In this document: positions 51,435-59,102 of the stretch, one piece after another
How the letters are laid out: every line of letters starts with the position of its first letter
Position numbering within the stretch: position 1 is the first letter of the stretch
From: DASUPK01 sp963815665
Lineage (GTDB): Bacteria > Actinomycetota > Thermoleophilia > Solirubrobacterales > 70-9
Direction of reading: 5' to 3'
DNA length: 64,000 bases
Assembly: GCA_963815665.1 (NCBI GenBank)
Contig: CAWFHN010000008.1
Location: 62,001 to 126,000, forward strand
Program-made: the position numbers and the translations under genes
Notes under the pieces: generated by a model
Database searches by the model: none
What the model was told of the DNA's origin: nothing
Seen by the model: only the letters and a program-made list of their open reading frames with translations

Positions 51435-52463
51435 CTATCGCTCAGCGGTTCCGGACTCCTCCTCGCGGAGCGCATCGCGGGTCGCACCGGACGCCGCCAG
51501 CAGGTCGGCCGTTCGCTCCACCGCGTGCTCGCCGACGGCGCGGTCGGCGAGCCTGACGGCGTTGGCGATTCCCTCGGGGGTCGAGCTTCCGTGGGCGACC
51601 ACCGCCACGCCCCGCAGGCCGAGCAGGATGGCCCCTCCGACGGAGTTGGGGTCCATGCTCCGCCGGAGGCCTCCCAGGGCCGGGCGCAGCAGCAGCCCGC
51701 CGGCCGAGGCGAGCGGCCCCGAGCGAGCTGCGGCGCGTACCGCGTCGGCGACCGTCCTCGCCGTGCCCTCCACAGTCTTCAGCGTGACGTTTCCGGTGAA
51801 GCCGTCGGTGACGACGACGTCCGCCTCGCCCCCGAGCAGGTCCCGGCCCTCGAGGTTCCCGATGAAGCGGACCCCGTCCGCGCCGGTGAGCGCCTCGTGG
51901 GCCTCGACGACGTCGGCGCGCCCCTTCTTCTGCTCCTCGCCCACCGAGAGCAGGGCGACGCGCGGGCTCTCCACCCCGAGCACGGCCGTGCAGAAGGCCG
52001 AGCCGAGGAAGGCGAACTGGATCAGGTGCTGGGGGCGAACGTCGGTATTGGCGCCGGCGTCCAGAAAGACCAGTGGGGGTCCCTCTCGCCCAGGCACGGG
52101 AATCTGCACGGCCAGCGCCGGCCTGTGCACGCCCTGCGCGCGCTTCAGCGCGAACAGGGCGGCGGTCATCGTCGCCCCCGTGGAGCCGGCGCTCACCAGC
52201 GCGCTGCAGCGACCCTCGGCGACCGCGGCGGCCCCGCGGACGACCGAGGCTTCGGGAGTGGAGCGCACCGCCGGGACCGGCTCGGCCTCGTTCCCGATCC
52301 AATTCGTGGTCGGCTCGACCTCGACCCCCGGCGGCGGATCGAGCGATGAGGGGCCGAAGAGGCGGATCGGAATGCCGTCCGCGGCGGCGATCCTGGCGCC
52401 CTCGAGCACCAACTCGGGTCCGCCGTCCGCCCCATACGCATCGAGCGCGACCGGCTCAGGCAC
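51435..52463 (-). CDS. plsX: Phosphate acyltransferase PlsX
   Basis: Makes acyl-phosphate from acyl-ACP for phospholipid synthesis. The 342-aa protein has VALDAYGADGGPELVLEGAR at the start, CSALVSAGSTGATMTAALFA, VFLDAGANTDVRPQHL and VVVTDGFTGNVTLKTVEGTA. The family opening is normally DAMGGD; here it is DAYGADGG. GTG start 6 bases after the rpmF stop. Pairing of rpmF with plsX and acpP is widely conserved. Confidence 0.95.
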   Translation of the reverse strand: MPEPVALDAYGADGGPELVLEGARIAAADGIPIRLFGPSSLDPPPGVEVEPTTNWIGNEAEPVPAVRSTPEASVVRGAAAVAEGRCSALVSAGSTGATMTAALFALKRAQGVHRPALAVQIPVPGREGPPLVFLDAGANTDVRPQHLIQFAFLGSAFCTAVLGVESPRVALLSVGEEQKKGRADVVEAHEALTGADGVRFIGNLEGRDLLGGEADVVVTDGFTGNVTLKTVEGTARTVADAVRAAARSGPLASAGGLLLRPALGGLRRSMDPNSVGGAILLGLRGVAVVAHGSSTPEGIANAVRLADRAVGEHAVERTADLLAASGATRDALREEESGTAER

Positions 52464-52469
52464 GTGCGC

Positions 52470-52691
52470 CTAGTCCTGGGGTGACGGCTGCTCGGCCTGC
52501 GGCGTGGTCTCGGAGGCCTCGTGGCGGATCACCTCGCGCCCCGCGTACGTGCCGCAGGTGGGGCAGACGCGATGGGGCAGACGCGGGCTGTGGCAGCGCG
52601 GGCACTCGTTCAGCCGGGGGGCCGAGACCTTGTGCTGAGCGCGCCGCTTGTCGCGCCGCGTCCTCGACTGTCTCTTCTTGGGGACCGCCAT
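52470..52691 (-). CDS. rpmF: 50S ribosomal protein L32
   Basis: A 73-aa protein starting MAVPKKRQSRTRRDKRRAQH, with both zinc-ribbon pairs (CPRCHS, CPTCG), so it is the zinc-containing form. A polar tail ends AEQPSPQD. Follows yceD by 16 bases. Confidence 0.97.
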   Translation of the reverse strand: MAVPKKRQSRTRRDKRRAQHKVSAPRLNECPRCHSPRLPHRVCPTCGTYAGREVIRHEASETTPQAEQPSPQD

Positions 52692-52707
52692 TGGCGCGGG
52701 ATAGTAG

Positions 52708-53229
52708 CTACTCCAGCTTCAGGCCCTTGAGCTTCGCCATCCGGGGATCGCCGCCCTGGTCGTGGCGGTGCGCCTCCGGGTCGGAATCGTTCAGTGACTC
52801 GCCGCAGACAGCGCAGAGCCCGGCGCAGCCGGGGCGGCAGAGCGGCTGCGCGGGGAAAGCCAGGACAAGCGCGTCATTCGCCCAGCGCTCCACGTCCAGG
52901 TTGCCGTCGGAGACGTATGGGCTGCGCAGCTCCTCGTCACGGGACGGCGGCTGGTCGACCTCGCGGGCGTCGATCTCGATCTCGGTCCCGGCCGGCTCCA
53001 GGCAGCGGACGCAGGGGCCGGTCAGCTCGGTGCCGAAGCGAAGCCGCAGCGCGTAGCCGGTGCTGGTCCGCGAGACGTCGAGGCGAGCCTCGCCGCCGCC
53101 TCCCGCCGGGGAATAGGCCTGGCCGCCGAGCTCGATCGGCTCGAGGCGGACGTCGAGATCGAGCGCGCGGGCCTGCCCCGAGGACAGCGCCAGGCGCTCG
53201 AGATCGACGATTCCGCCTTCCGCATACAC
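52708..53229 (-). CDS. yceD: YceD/DUF177 family protein
   Basis: A 173-aa protein with beta-rich N-half (LRLRFGTELTGPCVRCLEP) and the zinc-type cysteine set PLCRPGCAGLCAVCGESLND that marks YceD. Members are linked to 23S rRNA accumulation and regularly precede rpmF. The start is set at GTG 53227-53229, with GGAG 4 bases upstream; the open frame extends upstream through the divergent methyltransferase. The usual actinobacterial order coaD, coiled-coil gene, yceD is broken here by about 4 kb of other genes. Confidence 0.9.
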   Translation of the reverse strand: MYAEGGIVDLERLALSSGQARALDLDVRLEPIELGGQAYSPAGGGGEARLDVSRTSTGYALRLRFGTELTGPCVRCLEPAGTEIEIDAREVDQPPSRDEELRSPYVSDGNLDVERWANDALVLAFPAQPLCRPGCAGLCAVCGESLNDSDPEAHRHDQGGDPRMAKLKGLKLE

Positions 53230-53253
53230 TCGCTCCGAGGGTACCGAGCCGAC

Positions 53254-53796
53254 GTGTGCGCCCAATTCCACTGGAACCCGGAGACCTACCTGGCGGAGAT
53301 CCGGGCGGAGGTCCCGCGCTTCGACGAGCTCCAGAGGGCGGCGGTGGACGCGATCCCGTTCGCCCCTGACCGTGTCCTCGAGCTCGGGATGGGGACCGGC
53401 GAGACGACGCGGGTCCTGCTCGAGGCCTATCCGGACGCCTGGGTGATCGGCCTCGACTCCGACACGAACATGGTCTACCGGCTGCGCGAGGAGTACGACG
53501 ACGTGCAGCTCGCCCGCATGGAGGATCCGCTGCCGGACGGCCCCTGGGACCTGGTCATCGCGGTGCTCTCCGTCCATCACCTCCAGGACGACGCCAAGCG
53601 GACTCTCTTTCGCCGGGTGCGAGAGCAGTCGCGCGCGCTCGTGATCGGAGATGTGGTCAAGTCCGAGAAGCAGGTGACGCCGATCGAGCCCGGCTTCGAC
53701 TTCCCGGATACTGCCGATCAGCTCGCCGAGTGGTGCGGTGGGGAGATCACCTGGACCGCGGACGACCTGGCCGTCGTGCGCGCCACCTACGACTGA
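53254..53796 (+). CDS. Small class I SAM-dependent methyltransferase
   Basis: A 180-aa Rossmann methyltransferase: RVLELGMGTGETTRVLLE (motif I), WVIGLDSDTNMVYRL with acidic ribose-binding Asp, PWDLVIAVLSVHHLQDDAK (motif IV region). GTG start, only 24 bases from the divergent yceD start. Followed by an enoyl-CoA hydratase 13 bases downstream, with which it may share a transcript. The substrate is unknown; trans-aconitate/ubiquinone-type relatives have similar motifs. Confidence 0.85.
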   Translation: MCAQFHWNPETYLAEIRAEVPRFDELQRAAVDAIPFAPDRVLELGMGTGETTRVLLEAYPDAWVIGLDSDTNMVYRLREEYDDVQLARMEDPLPDGPWDLVIAVLSVHHLQDDAKRTLFRRVREQSRALVIGDVVKSEKQVTPIEPGFDFPDTADQLAEWCGGEITWTADDLAVVRATYD

Positions 53797-53809
53797 GAAC
53801 GGAGGACCC

Positions 53810-54664
53810 TTGACTCATCACAACCCGGAGAAGCCCGGACCGCCACCCTCGGCCGACGAGGGCGTCGTCCTTTACGAGAAGCGCGACCGGATCGCCTACG
53901 TGACGATCAACCGGCCCGAGGCGCGCAACGCCGTCAGCCCCGAGGTGCATCGGGCGATGATCGCCGCCTGGGCCGACTTCGCCGAGGACGATTCGGTCGA
54001 CGTCGCGATCCTGACCGGGGCCGGCGACGCCTTCTGCGCCGGCGCCGACCTGAAGGAGTACATCCCGCCGATCATCGCCGAGGGCGACGTGACCGACATC
54101 CGCGAGATCGTCGAGCTCGGCCTGAACGGCTTCACCCGCGGCATGCACCGTATCTACAAGCCGATCATCGGCGCGATCAACGGCTGGGCGCTGGCGGGGG
54201 GACTGGAGACGGCTCTCGCCTGCGACATCCGGATCGCCTCCGACCGGGCCATGTTCGGCTCGTTCGAGGCCCGCCGCGGCTTCCACCACGGCGACGGCGG
54301 ACTCGTCCGCCTCGTCAACACCTGCGGCACGGGAATAGCGCTGGAGATGCTGCTCACCGCCGAGCCGATCGACGCCCAGCGGGCGCTGCAGTGCAACCTG
54401 GTTTCGAAGGTCGTTCCGCACGAGACCCTGCTGGCGGAGGCCGAGACCCTCGCCCGGCAGATCCTGCGGAACTCCCAGCGCGCGGTGCGCTCCGCGAAGC
54501 AGACCATCCTCGACACGATCGGCAAGACGATCGACGAGCAGCTCCGGAACGAGGCCTGGAACGCCTACACATGCGCGGACCCGGAGGAAACGCGGGAGCT
54601 GCTCGGCCGCTTCTACGAGAAGACCGACGCCGGGCGCGCCGGCACGCACGAGACCGGGCTCTGA
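53810..54664 (+). CDS. Enoyl-CoA hydratase/isomerase family protein
   Basis: A 284-aa crotonase. The oxyanion-hole segments are GDAFCAGADLKEYIP and INGWALAGGLETALACDIR; EARRGFHHGDGG holds the region where catalytic Glu residues usually lie. One of the two classic glutamates appears replaced (His-Gly-Asp-Gly), so hydratase activity is less certain than the fold. TTG start with GGAGG 5 bases upstream. Probably acts on an acyl-CoA in beta-oxidation or side-chain degradation; an acyl-CoA-linked APH/DUF6285 pair lies 1 kb away. Confidence 0.88.
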   Translation: MTHHNPEKPGPPPSADEGVVLYEKRDRIAYVTINRPEARNAVSPEVHRAMIAAWADFAEDDSVDVAILTGAGDAFCAGADLKEYIPPIIAEGDVTDIREIVELGLNGFTRGMHRIYKPIIGAINGWALAGGLETALACDIRIASDRAMFGSFEARRGFHHGDGGLVRLVNTCGTGIALEMLLTAEPIDAQRALQCNLVSKVVPHETLLAEAETLARQILRNSQRAVRSAKQTILDTIGKTIDEQLRNEAWNAYTCADPEETRELLGRFYEKTDAGRAGTHETGL

Positions 54665-54678
54665 GGGCCCCGGACGGG

Positions 54679-54716
54679 AACGGCCCCCCGGAAAGGGAGC
54701 CGCTCCCGGGCCCGTT
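54679..54716. terminator. Large GC-rich hairpin between convergent genes
   Basis: AACGG(G)CCC and GGG(G)CCGTT arms enclose GGGAGCCGCTCCC; there is no T-run on either side. It may help end both converging transcripts. Confidence 0.35.
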
Positions 54717-54744
54717 GCCCTCGGAATCCGGTTACCGCCGGTTG

Positions 54745-55200
54745 CTAGTCGCCCGGTTGGTCGCGCTTCGTGTTCAGCTTGCTGTACGTGCAGAGCACGC
54801 GCAGCTCGACCGGCAGGGCGACGGCCGTGTCGTTGTCGAACTCGAACAGCCAGGCGTTCGTGCCCTTCGGGCCATCGGTCTTCTGGGACAGGGGAGCCAT
54901 GTTCCTGGTGCTGTCGGGCCCCCTGGGGTCGATCACTCCCCCGCCGATCGCCACGCCCGGGCCCAGCTTCGAGCTCGACGGGCAGGTGACCGTGAAGTCC
55001 GAGATCCCGTTGTTGTTGGTCATGGGAAGCAGGTTCACCGCCTGGACCACCTGTTGGGTGGCCCCACCCAGCCGCGTCCTCAGCGTCCCTTGCTTGCCGG
55101 TCTGTGCGATCGCGAACGAGCTGCCGCCCACGGCGACGACAAGTGCGATCAGCCCGAGGACGAGCCCCGGCGAAAGATGTCTCTTGAGGCGTCGCATCAT
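54745..55200 (-). CDS. Exported protein of unknown function
   Basis: A 151-aa protein with a basic start (MMRRLKRHLSPG) and one hydrophobic helix (LVLGLIALVVAVGGSSFAIA), the same N-terminal design as the repeat-bearing protein near 40 kb. The rest is a beta-rich extracellular domain (ISDFTVTCPSSSKLGPGVAI, ALPVELRVLCTYSK) with two cysteines that could pair. It probably belongs to the lineage's expanded exported-protein family; function unknown. A weak GAGAGAGG precedes the ATG. Preceded by about 100 bp with no gene. Confidence 0.7.
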   Translation of the reverse strand: MMRRLKRHLSPGLVLGLIALVVAVGGSSFAIAQTGKQGTLRTRLGGATQQVVQAVNLLPMTNNNGISDFTVTCPSSSKLGPGVAIGGGVIDPRGPDSTRNMAPLSQKTDGPKGTNAWLFEFDNDTAVALPVELRVLCTYSKLNTKRDQPGD

Positions 55201-55305
55201 GTTCCTCTCTCCCTGTGGGTTCTTTTCTTGGTTCGTACGAACGTGCGAGCCTGGTACGGCTCACACCTTTCAAACCGCCGGCTCTTGGCGGAGTTGCGCT
55301 TTGAC

Positions 55306-55668
55306 CTAGGGGCCGCCCCCGGCGTAGTCCGGCCGGGCGATCTCGAGCTTGCGCCGCACGTGCTCCTCGAGCCGAGGGACGAGCTCATCGATGCGATCGT
55401 CGAGCTCTCCCACCCGCAGCCTGCGGGAGAGCTCGGCGGCCGCGGCATGGACATCGGAGGACTGATCGCCGAGAAGCTCGTTGAACAGCTCCAGGTCAGC
55501 CTGGTCGGGCTCGGCTTCCGCCCTGATCTCGCGGGCGACGATGGCGCAGACGTTCGCCGCGACGAGCACCTTGAATCGCTGCTCCCGGGGCACCTCGGGT
55601 CGCAGCTCCCCGACCAGGTACTCGGCGACCGAATCGAGCAGCTCAGGTGCGGTCGGCCGGTCCTGCAT
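55306..55668 (-). CDS. DUF6285-type protein, partner of APH-family kinase
   Basis: A 120-aa all-helical protein (ELLDSVAEYLVGELRPEVPR, VLVAANVCAIVAREIRAEAE, HVRRKLEIARPDYAGG) whose layout matches the DUF6285 family. ATG start overlaps the upstream APH-like gene's stop (ATGA), so the two are co-translated. In many actinobacteria and proteobacteria this pair sits with acyl-CoA dehydrogenases; none is adjacent here. Its function is unknown, possibly stabilising the kinase. Confidence 0.82.
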   Translation of the reverse strand: MQDRPTAPELLDSVAEYLVGELRPEVPREQRFKVLVAANVCAIVAREIRAEAEPDQADLELFNELLGDQSSDVHAAAAELSRRLRVGELDDRIDELVPRLEEHVRRKLEIARPDYAGGGP

Positions 55669-56642
55669 CAGCGCATCAATTCGAGCAGGTCCCATTCCGG
55701 TTCGCAGATGCGCCGGCCGAGCGAGGCGAGCTCGTGACTCCGCCGCACGCCGGTCAGATGGTCGTGGGCCTGGCGCGCGCAGATGACGGCCCACTTGGCG
55801 TTGCCGAACACCTCCCAGTAGCGAACCCGGTCGAGGTCGACAGTCGCTCCGCCCGCCGCCTCGTAGGCCGAGACGAAGTCCTCGAGCTCGGCCACGCCGG
55901 CCACCGGGAGATCGTCGTTGCCGAACCGCCAGGAGCGTATGCAGAGCCAGCCGATGTCCTCCGCCGGGTCGCCGAGGTGGGCGAGCTCCCAGTCGATCAC
56001 GGCCGCGAGGCCGTCCTCGTCGACGATGAAGTTGCCGAGGCGGAAGTCGCCGTGCACGAGTCGCGGCTCCGCGGGCTCGGGCGCATTGGCGCACAGCCAG
56101 CGCAATCCCAGCTCGATGGCGGGGAGCGGCTCGCCGATCTCGTCGAGCTGGCGCTCCCACTCCCCGATCTGCGCGACGGCCGGGTCGCCGGAGGTCTCGG
56201 GGAGCACTTCATCCAGCTTCGCGGGATCGACGGCGTGGATCCGCGCGAGCGCCTCGGCGAGCTGTCCGGCGAGTCTCTCGCGTGCTTGCTCGAACTCAGA
56301 CTTGCGAAGAACGCGAGGCGCCACCGAGGTTCCCCCGACGTAGCCCATCAGCAGCCCCGGTGAGCCGAAGCGCCCCCCGTCGGGCTCGAAGGCGAGCGGC
56401 GCCGGCACGGGCACCCCGGCGTCGGCGGCTGCGGCGATCAGCGCGAATTCGTCGCCCATCGGAACCAGCGAGACCGATCCTCCCGGCTCCCTGCGCAACA
56501 CCCACTGCCCGGCCGGGCACTCCACCCGCCAGGTCTCGCGGGAGGCGCCACCGGGAATCCGGCTCAGCTGAAGCTCGCGGGCGTCGACACCCTGCTCGGC
56601 AAGGACCTCCCGGACGCCGCTGACCAGCCGCTCCTCCTCCAT
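55668..56642 (-). CDS. APH-family phosphotransferase (acyl-CoA metabolism type)
   Basis: A 324-aa kinase-like protein. An N-lobe (IPGGASRETWRVECPAGQWV, LRREP) is followed by the catalytic loop RLVHGDFRLGNFIVDE and metal-binding VIDWELAHLGDPAEDIGWL. These proteins resemble aminoglycoside kinases but, with DUF6285 partners, are tied to acyl-CoA dehydrogenases (ACAD10-like) and are not likely resistance genes. ATG start MEEERLVSG, divergent from the DUF4239 gene. Confidence 0.88.
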   Translation of the reverse strand: MEEERLVSGVREVLAEQGVDARELQLSRIPGGASRETWRVECPAGQWVLRREPGGSVSLVPMGDEFALIAAAADAGVPVPAPLAFEPDGGRFGSPGLLMGYVGGTSVAPRVLRKSEFEQARERLAGQLAEALARIHAVDPAKLDEVLPETSGDPAVAQIGEWERQLDEIGEPLPAIELGLRWLCANAPEPAEPRLVHGDFRLGNFIVDEDGLAAVIDWELAHLGDPAEDIGWLCIRSWRFGNDDLPVAGVAELEDFVSAYEAAGGATVDLDRVRYWEVFGNAKWAVICARQAHDHLTGVRRSHELASLGRRICEPEWDLLELMR

Positions 56643-56726
56643 GGCGAGAGCCTATTTGCCGCCGGATAACCGCTTAGCGTCCCGCGCCTCATCTTCTTCT
56701 TCGACCTCAGCAGCCTCGAGCTCGCG

Positions 56727-57503
56727 TTGTCGCTCGCGGCAATCGTCCTCGGGGCCACGACGCTGGGCGCTTTTCTGGGACGCCGCGTCCGGCACCTCTC
56801 GGAGAGTCTCAGCGAGCCGTTCGGGGTCCTGCAGGCCGCCCTGCTCGGCGTCGTGGGGCTGATCCTCGCCTTCGGCCTCTCGCTCGCCGTTTCCCGCTAC
56901 GAAGACCGGCGGGCGGCGATCGTGGACGAGTCGAACGCGATCGGGACGACCTATCTGCGCGCACAGACCCTGAGCGAGCCTGAGCGCAGCCGCTCGCTCG
57001 CGCTTCTCGTCCGCTACACGGAGAGCGCCATCCGCCTCTCCGATTACGCGCCCGACAGCAGCCAGGAGGACGCCGCAGGCGTAACAGAGGACGCAATCCA
57101 GCGCCGGCTCTGGAGCTTGAACGGCCAGGCGCTCGCCCACGCGCCCGTCGCCAGCGCACCTCGGCTCTACGAGGAAGCGCTCAACGTGATGATCGACGCG
57201 CAGGGAACCCGCGTTGCGGCCCTCAACAACCGTGTCCCGAACGCGGTCCTGTTCCTCGAGGTTCTCGGCGCAGCGCTCGCACTTGGCCTGCTCGCCGCCT
57301 ATCTCGCGATCGTCGGGCGTGGCGTGGTCGCCGTCTTCCTCGCGGCGATGCTGGTGACGATGCTGCTCTACATCACCAGCGATCTCGATCGCCCGACGCG
57401 CGGGCCGATCCGCGTCCCGGACACCACACTCAGGAACCAGCTGGCGTCGATGCGCCTGCCACCGGCGGCGGCGGGCGCCCCGGTTAGGCCAGTCGCCGAC
57501 TAA
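56727..57503 (+). CDS. DUF4239 (bestrophin-like) membrane protein
   Basis: A 258-aa membrane protein with four hydrophobic helices: two at the N-terminus (SLAAIVLGATTLGAFLG; VLQAALLGVVGLILAFGLSL) and two near the C-terminus (LFLEVLGAALALGLLAAYLA; VVAVFLAAMLVTMLLYI). A soluble helical domain between them has DESNAIGTTYLRAQTLSEPE, the DUF4239 signature. Start is uncertain: TTG at 56727 is the first standard codon, but coding-like sequence (LIFFFDLSSLELAL) extends 12-13 codons upstream with no ATG/GTG/TTG. TAGCGT at 56675 could be a -10. Function unknown. It overlaps the next minus gene by 4 bases. Confidence 0.78.
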   Translation: MSLAAIVLGATTLGAFLGRRVRHLSESLSEPFGVLQAALLGVVGLILAFGLSLAVSRYEDRRAAIVDESNAIGTTYLRAQTLSEPERSRSLALLVRYTESAIRLSDYAPDSSQEDAAGVTEDAIQRRLWSLNGQALAHAPVASAPRLYEEALNVMIDAQGTRVAALNNRVPNAVLFLEVLGAALALGLLAAYLAIVGRGVVAVFLAAMLVTMLLYITSDLDRPTRGPIRVPDTTLRNQLASMRLPPAAAGAPVRPVAD

Positions 57504-57967
57504 CCGATCTCGGAAGGCTCGCGCTCGCGGCCCTGGAGCCGGTCGCGGCCTCGCTGCACTGCCTGCAGGAACTTCTGGAGGTTGACCTCGAGAGTCGAGA
57601 GGATGTCGTCCGCGTAATCCTCGGCGCCCAGTCGGATCTCGCGCTCGCGCTCGCGGGCCTCCTCGACGATCTCCTCAGCGGCGCGCTCGGCCTGCCGGGT
57701 GATCTCCTCGTTCGCGACGAGGCGGGCCTGCTGCTCGCGGGCCTCCTTGACGATCCGCTCGGCCTCACGCTTGGCCTCGGCGAGCATCTCCTGGCGCTCC
57801 TTGACGATCCAGCGGGCCTGCTTGATCTCCTCGGGGATCGTGGCGCGCATCTGGTCGAGGAGGTCGTAGATCTCCTCGCGGTCGACGCGTACCTGATCCG
57901 TGAGCGGCACGGGCCGCGCGTTGTGGACCAGGTCGTCGAGCTTGTCGATGAGTACTAGAACGTCCAT
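57500..57967 (-). CDS. Coiled-coil protein (DivIVA/ATP-synthase-b-like), conserved beside coaD
   Basis: A 155-aa protein: MDVLVLIDKLDDLVHNARPV at the start, then a long Glu/Arg/Ala coiled coil (RWIVKERQEMLAEAKREAER, EEIVEEAREREREIRLGAED) ending in LEVNLQKFLQAVQRGRDRL. No membrane helix, so it is not an F0 b subunit. Actinobacteria keep such a DivIVA-like protein between coaD and yceD (as in Mycobacterium tuberculosis Rv2927c), which fits its place downstream of coaD. A scaffold or division role is inferred. Confidence 0.85.
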   Translation of the reverse strand: MDVLVLIDKLDDLVHNARPVPLTDQVRVDREEIYDLLDQMRATIPEEIKQARWIVKERQEMLAEAKREAERIVKEAREQQARLVANEEITRQAERAAEEIVEEAREREREIRLGAEDYADDILSTLEVNLQKFLQAVQRGRDRLQGREREPSEIG

Positions 57968-58068
57968 TTGCAGTCGCTAAAGCTTACGCATCGGCCCACT
58001 TGGCGGGCCGCGGGTTGGCTTTCTGGGCCGGATTGCAAGCTCCTGCCCAGCCCCCACGCACGACGGCC

Positions 58069-58566
58069 TCAGCGGGTCAGTCGTTCCGCAAGCGCTTTTG
58101 CAACCGGTGCCGGCACCAGATCGCCGATGTCCCCGCCGAAGGTCGCGATCTCCTTGACCCCCGTCGAGGAGAGGAAGCTGTAGTTCGCGGAGGCGAAGAT
58201 GTACATGCTCTCGATGTCGGCGGCGAGCTTCCGGTTGAGCTGATTCATCTCGAACTCGTATTCGAAGTCCGAGATCGCCCGCAGCCCCTTGATGATCGCC
58301 CTGGCGCCGTGCTCCTTCGCGAACTCGACCAGCAGGTTGGACATGATCTTGACCTCCACGCTGTCGAGATCGGCGGTCGCATCCTCGATGAACGCCTTGC
58401 GCTCCTCGGCCGTGAACAGCGTCTGCTGTTTGCGAACGGGCTGGTTGACCACGCCGACGATCACCCGGTCGAATACGCGCGAGGTACGGGTGATGATGTC
58501 GAGGTGGCCGTTCGTGACCGGGTCGTAGCTGCCCGGGCAGACCGCGATCCTGCCGTCTGGGCTCAT
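58069..58566 (-). CDS. coaD: Phosphopantetheine adenylyltransferase
   Basis: Fourth step of coenzyme A synthesis. The 165 residues contain the nucleotidyl-transfer motif VCPGSYDPVTNGHLDII, AIIKGLRAISDFEYEFEMNQ and the C-terminal FLSSTGVKEIATFGGD (usual SSSxVKE). Length is normal. The ATG overlaps the end of rsmD as ATGA when rsmD's C-terminal frame is followed. Confidence 0.97.
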   Translation of the reverse strand: MSPDGRIAVCPGSYDPVTNGHLDIITRTSRVFDRVIVGVVNQPVRKQQTLFTAEERKAFIEDATADLDSVEVKIMSNLLVEFAKEHGARAIIKGLRAISDFEYEFEMNQLNRKLAADIESMYIFASANYSFLSSTGVKEIATFGGDIGDLVPAPVAKALAERLTR

Positions 58567-59097
58567 CTCTCGCTCCCGTAGACGCGGATCAGGGTGTCGC
58601 CGTAGGTGCGCTCCGTCAGCAGTGGAAGCTCCATTTGCAGGGGTTTGTCGGGTGAGGACTCGATCATCACTCTGCCTGACTCGGCAGAGCGCCCCGAATT
58701 AGCGGATCGAGATGGGCCGCCAGGCGGTCGGCGAGTCTATAGGGAGGGTCGCAGAGCACCAGATCGTAGGACCCCTCCTCCGCCCGGCGCAGGAAGCGCG
58801 CGGCATCGGAGCGACCGTCGTCGGCGCGGCCGGTCAGCTCGAGCGCCTCCAGGTTGCGCCGCGCGGCGGTGGGTGGATGTCGACCAGGGTCGCCTCGGCG
58901 GCGCCCCTGGAGAGAGCCTCGATCGCCAGCGCGCCCGTCCCGCAGAAGAGATCGAGCACGCGAGCGCCCGAGACGTCGCCGAGGATCGAGAACACGGCCT
59001 CCCGCACGCGCTCGGTGGTCGGCCGCAGCTTGGCTCCCTTCGGCGCCTGGATGCGGCGCCCGCCGAGCTCTCCTCCGGTGATCCGCAACTGCGGCAT
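58563..59097 (-). pseudogene. rsmD: 16S rRNA m2G966 methyltransferase RsmD, with two frameshifts
   Basis: The protein is recognisable across three frames. The N-terminal frame reads MPQLRITGGELGGRRIQAPK, ERVREAVFSILG, RVLDLFCGTGALAIEALSRG, ATLVDIHP, then hits a TGA about 20 codons further on. The second frame continues RNLEALELTGRADDGR through SYDLVLCDPPYRLADRLAAH and IRGALPSQAE before a TGA at 58667. The third frame resumes VMIESSPDKP and ends RTYGDTLIRVYGSER, the usual RsmD tail, overlapping the coaD start as ATGA. Breaks lie near 58860 (loss of 1 or about 10 bases) and 58671 (loss of 1). The gene is either inactivated or mis-sequenced; the intact catalytic DPPY and operon overlaps favour sequence error. 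Confidence 0.85.
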
Positions 59098-59102
59098 CTC
59101 AC

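Noticed and set aside
55668..56642. Aminoglycoside resistance gene
   Set aside because: APH fold, but the coupled DUF6285 partner marks the acyl-CoA-linked subfamily, so resistance is unlikely.
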